Below, piece by piece: positions 6,527-6,613 of a stretch of DNA of 6,613 nucleotides. The translations under genes and the position numbers were made by a program. Every line of letters begins with the position of its first letter. The stretch's first letter is position 1. This DNA is from Dehalococcoidales bacterium (GTDB taxonomy: Bacteria > Chloroflexota > Dehalococcoidia > Dehalococcoidales > UBA3254). The DNA lies in NCBI GenBank assembly GCA_016926695.1, contig JAFGOB010000003.1:1-6613 (forward strand). Reading direction: 5' to 3'. The notes under the pieces are model-generated. The model was not told the origin of the DNA and made no database searches. It saw only the letters and a program-made list of their open reading frames with translations.

Positions 6527-6591
6527 GATGGCTCCTCCTACTTTAGATTCAGTGCTTCCACCAGCACTATTCTACTTTAGTGGGAGCCATC
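6527..6591 (-). promoter_or_regulatory. Leader hairpin of the transposase mRNA overlapping the ribosome-binding site
   Basis: A perfect 9-bp inverted repeat, GATGGCTCC (6527-6535) and GGAGCCATC (6583-6591), closes a 65-nt leader. The leader contains an inner 6-bp hairpin AGTGCT-TCCACC-AGCACT (6551-6568), flanked by a 9-bp direct repeat CTACTTTAG (6538-6546 and 6572-6580). On the transposase-sense strand the 3' arm overlaps two bases of AGGAGG and ends 3 nt before the GTG start. Inference: folding masks the start region, as other insertion sequences do to block expression from transcripts entering from outside. Confidence 0.55.
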
Positions 6592-6611
6592 GGCTATTCT
6601 TCGAATATACT
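6582..6611 (-). repeat. Right imperfect (sub)terminal inverted repeat of the insertion sequence
   Basis: This is the partner of 4988-5014 and lies on the transposase 5' side. Its inner part GGGAGCC/ATC also serves as one arm of the leader hairpin (6583-6591). Only two bases remain beyond it in the window, so the true terminus and flank cannot be judged. Confidence 0.7.
6604..6609 (-). promoter_or_regulatory. Possible -10 half of a circle-junction promoter
   Basis: TATATT (5/6 to TATAAT) lies at the outer edge of the right repeat, pointing into the transposase gene. No -35 box is visible in the linear window. TTGATT (minus strand, 5006-5001) near the other end points outward. In a joined circle, 15 bp plus the few junction bases would separate the two boxes, close to the 17-bp optimum if 2-3 bases remain between the repeats. 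Confidence 0.25.
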
Positions 6612-6613
6612 AA

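Larger units (their letters stand above)
4988..6611 (-). mobile_element. IS110-family insertion sequence, IS1111-like group, apparently intact (~1.62 kb)
   Basis: The element consists of a full-length DEDD transposase on the minus strand, a short 5' leader (about 90 bp) and a long 3' non-coding end (about 260 bp), bounded by imperfect inverted repeats at 4988-5014 and 6582-6611. Inverted repeats near the ends and a long 3' non-coding end fit the IS1111 group; classical IS110-group elements lack the repeats and have a long 5' end. Such elements move through a circular intermediate without duplicating the target, and insertion is guided by an RNA from the non-coding end. The exact termini are not fixed, because IS1111 repeats are subterminal by a few bases and the right flank beyond 6613 is not visible. 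It sits in intergenic DNA downstream of the exporter gene; 4946-4987 is plain A/T-rich flank. Confidence 0.8.

Noticed and set aside
5433..6580. Plus-strand open frames inside the transposase gene
   Set aside because: They are antisense to an intact, motif-complete transposase and have no recognisable products.

Overview
The window reads like a chromosomal segment of an anaerobic, uncultivated bacterium, most plausibly of the Chloroflexota/Dehalococcoidia type. This is an inference from gene style: a secreted repeat protein with a characteristic IDIKPG...DTGIKSGDTEA C-terminal domain, a cysteine-rich iron-sulphur protein with a winged-helix-like front end, and an MFS_3-type exporter. No rRNA or other taxonomic marker is present, so the assignment is tentative.

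Layout, left to right: (1) positions 1-1863, plus strand, the 3' part of a large extracellular-type protein (NHL-like propeller repeats, eleven calcium-binding DxDxDG repeats, a PKD domain, a C-terminal beta-rich domain), followed by a plausible hairpin terminator. (2) A 276-bp spacer with a TTGACA-type promoter candidate, then 2140-3276, plus strand, a 378-residue protein with an N-terminal winged-helix-like region, an unusual cysteine-rich middle and a C-terminal 2x[4Fe-4S] ferredoxin domain. (3) A 340-bp spacer with no convincing gene. (4) 3617-4945, plus strand, a 12-TM major facilitator exporter. (5) About 4988-6611, an apparently intact IS110-family, IS1111-like insertion sequence, with its transposase on the minus strand at 5252-6523. 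The first three genes are co-oriented but widely spaced, so they are probably separate transcription units; nothing ties them into one pathway.

The insertion sequence is the most interesting part. It has imperfect inverted repeats at both ends. The roughly 240 bp 3' of the transposase stop carry a strongly structured stretch (about 5034-5224, minus strand) closed by a perfect 10-bp stem, with internal hairpins and a consensus TATAAT box just upstream. This is where IS1111-group elements carry their guide (bridge/seek) RNA, so I call it a candidate guide RNA. Two 8-nt stretches in it match the element's ends: one matches the flank touching the left inverted repeat, the other the core of the terminal repeats. 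The transposase leader forms a 9-bp-closed hairpin that overlaps the Shine-Dalgarno sequence. Half-promoters at the two ends could combine in a circular intermediate.
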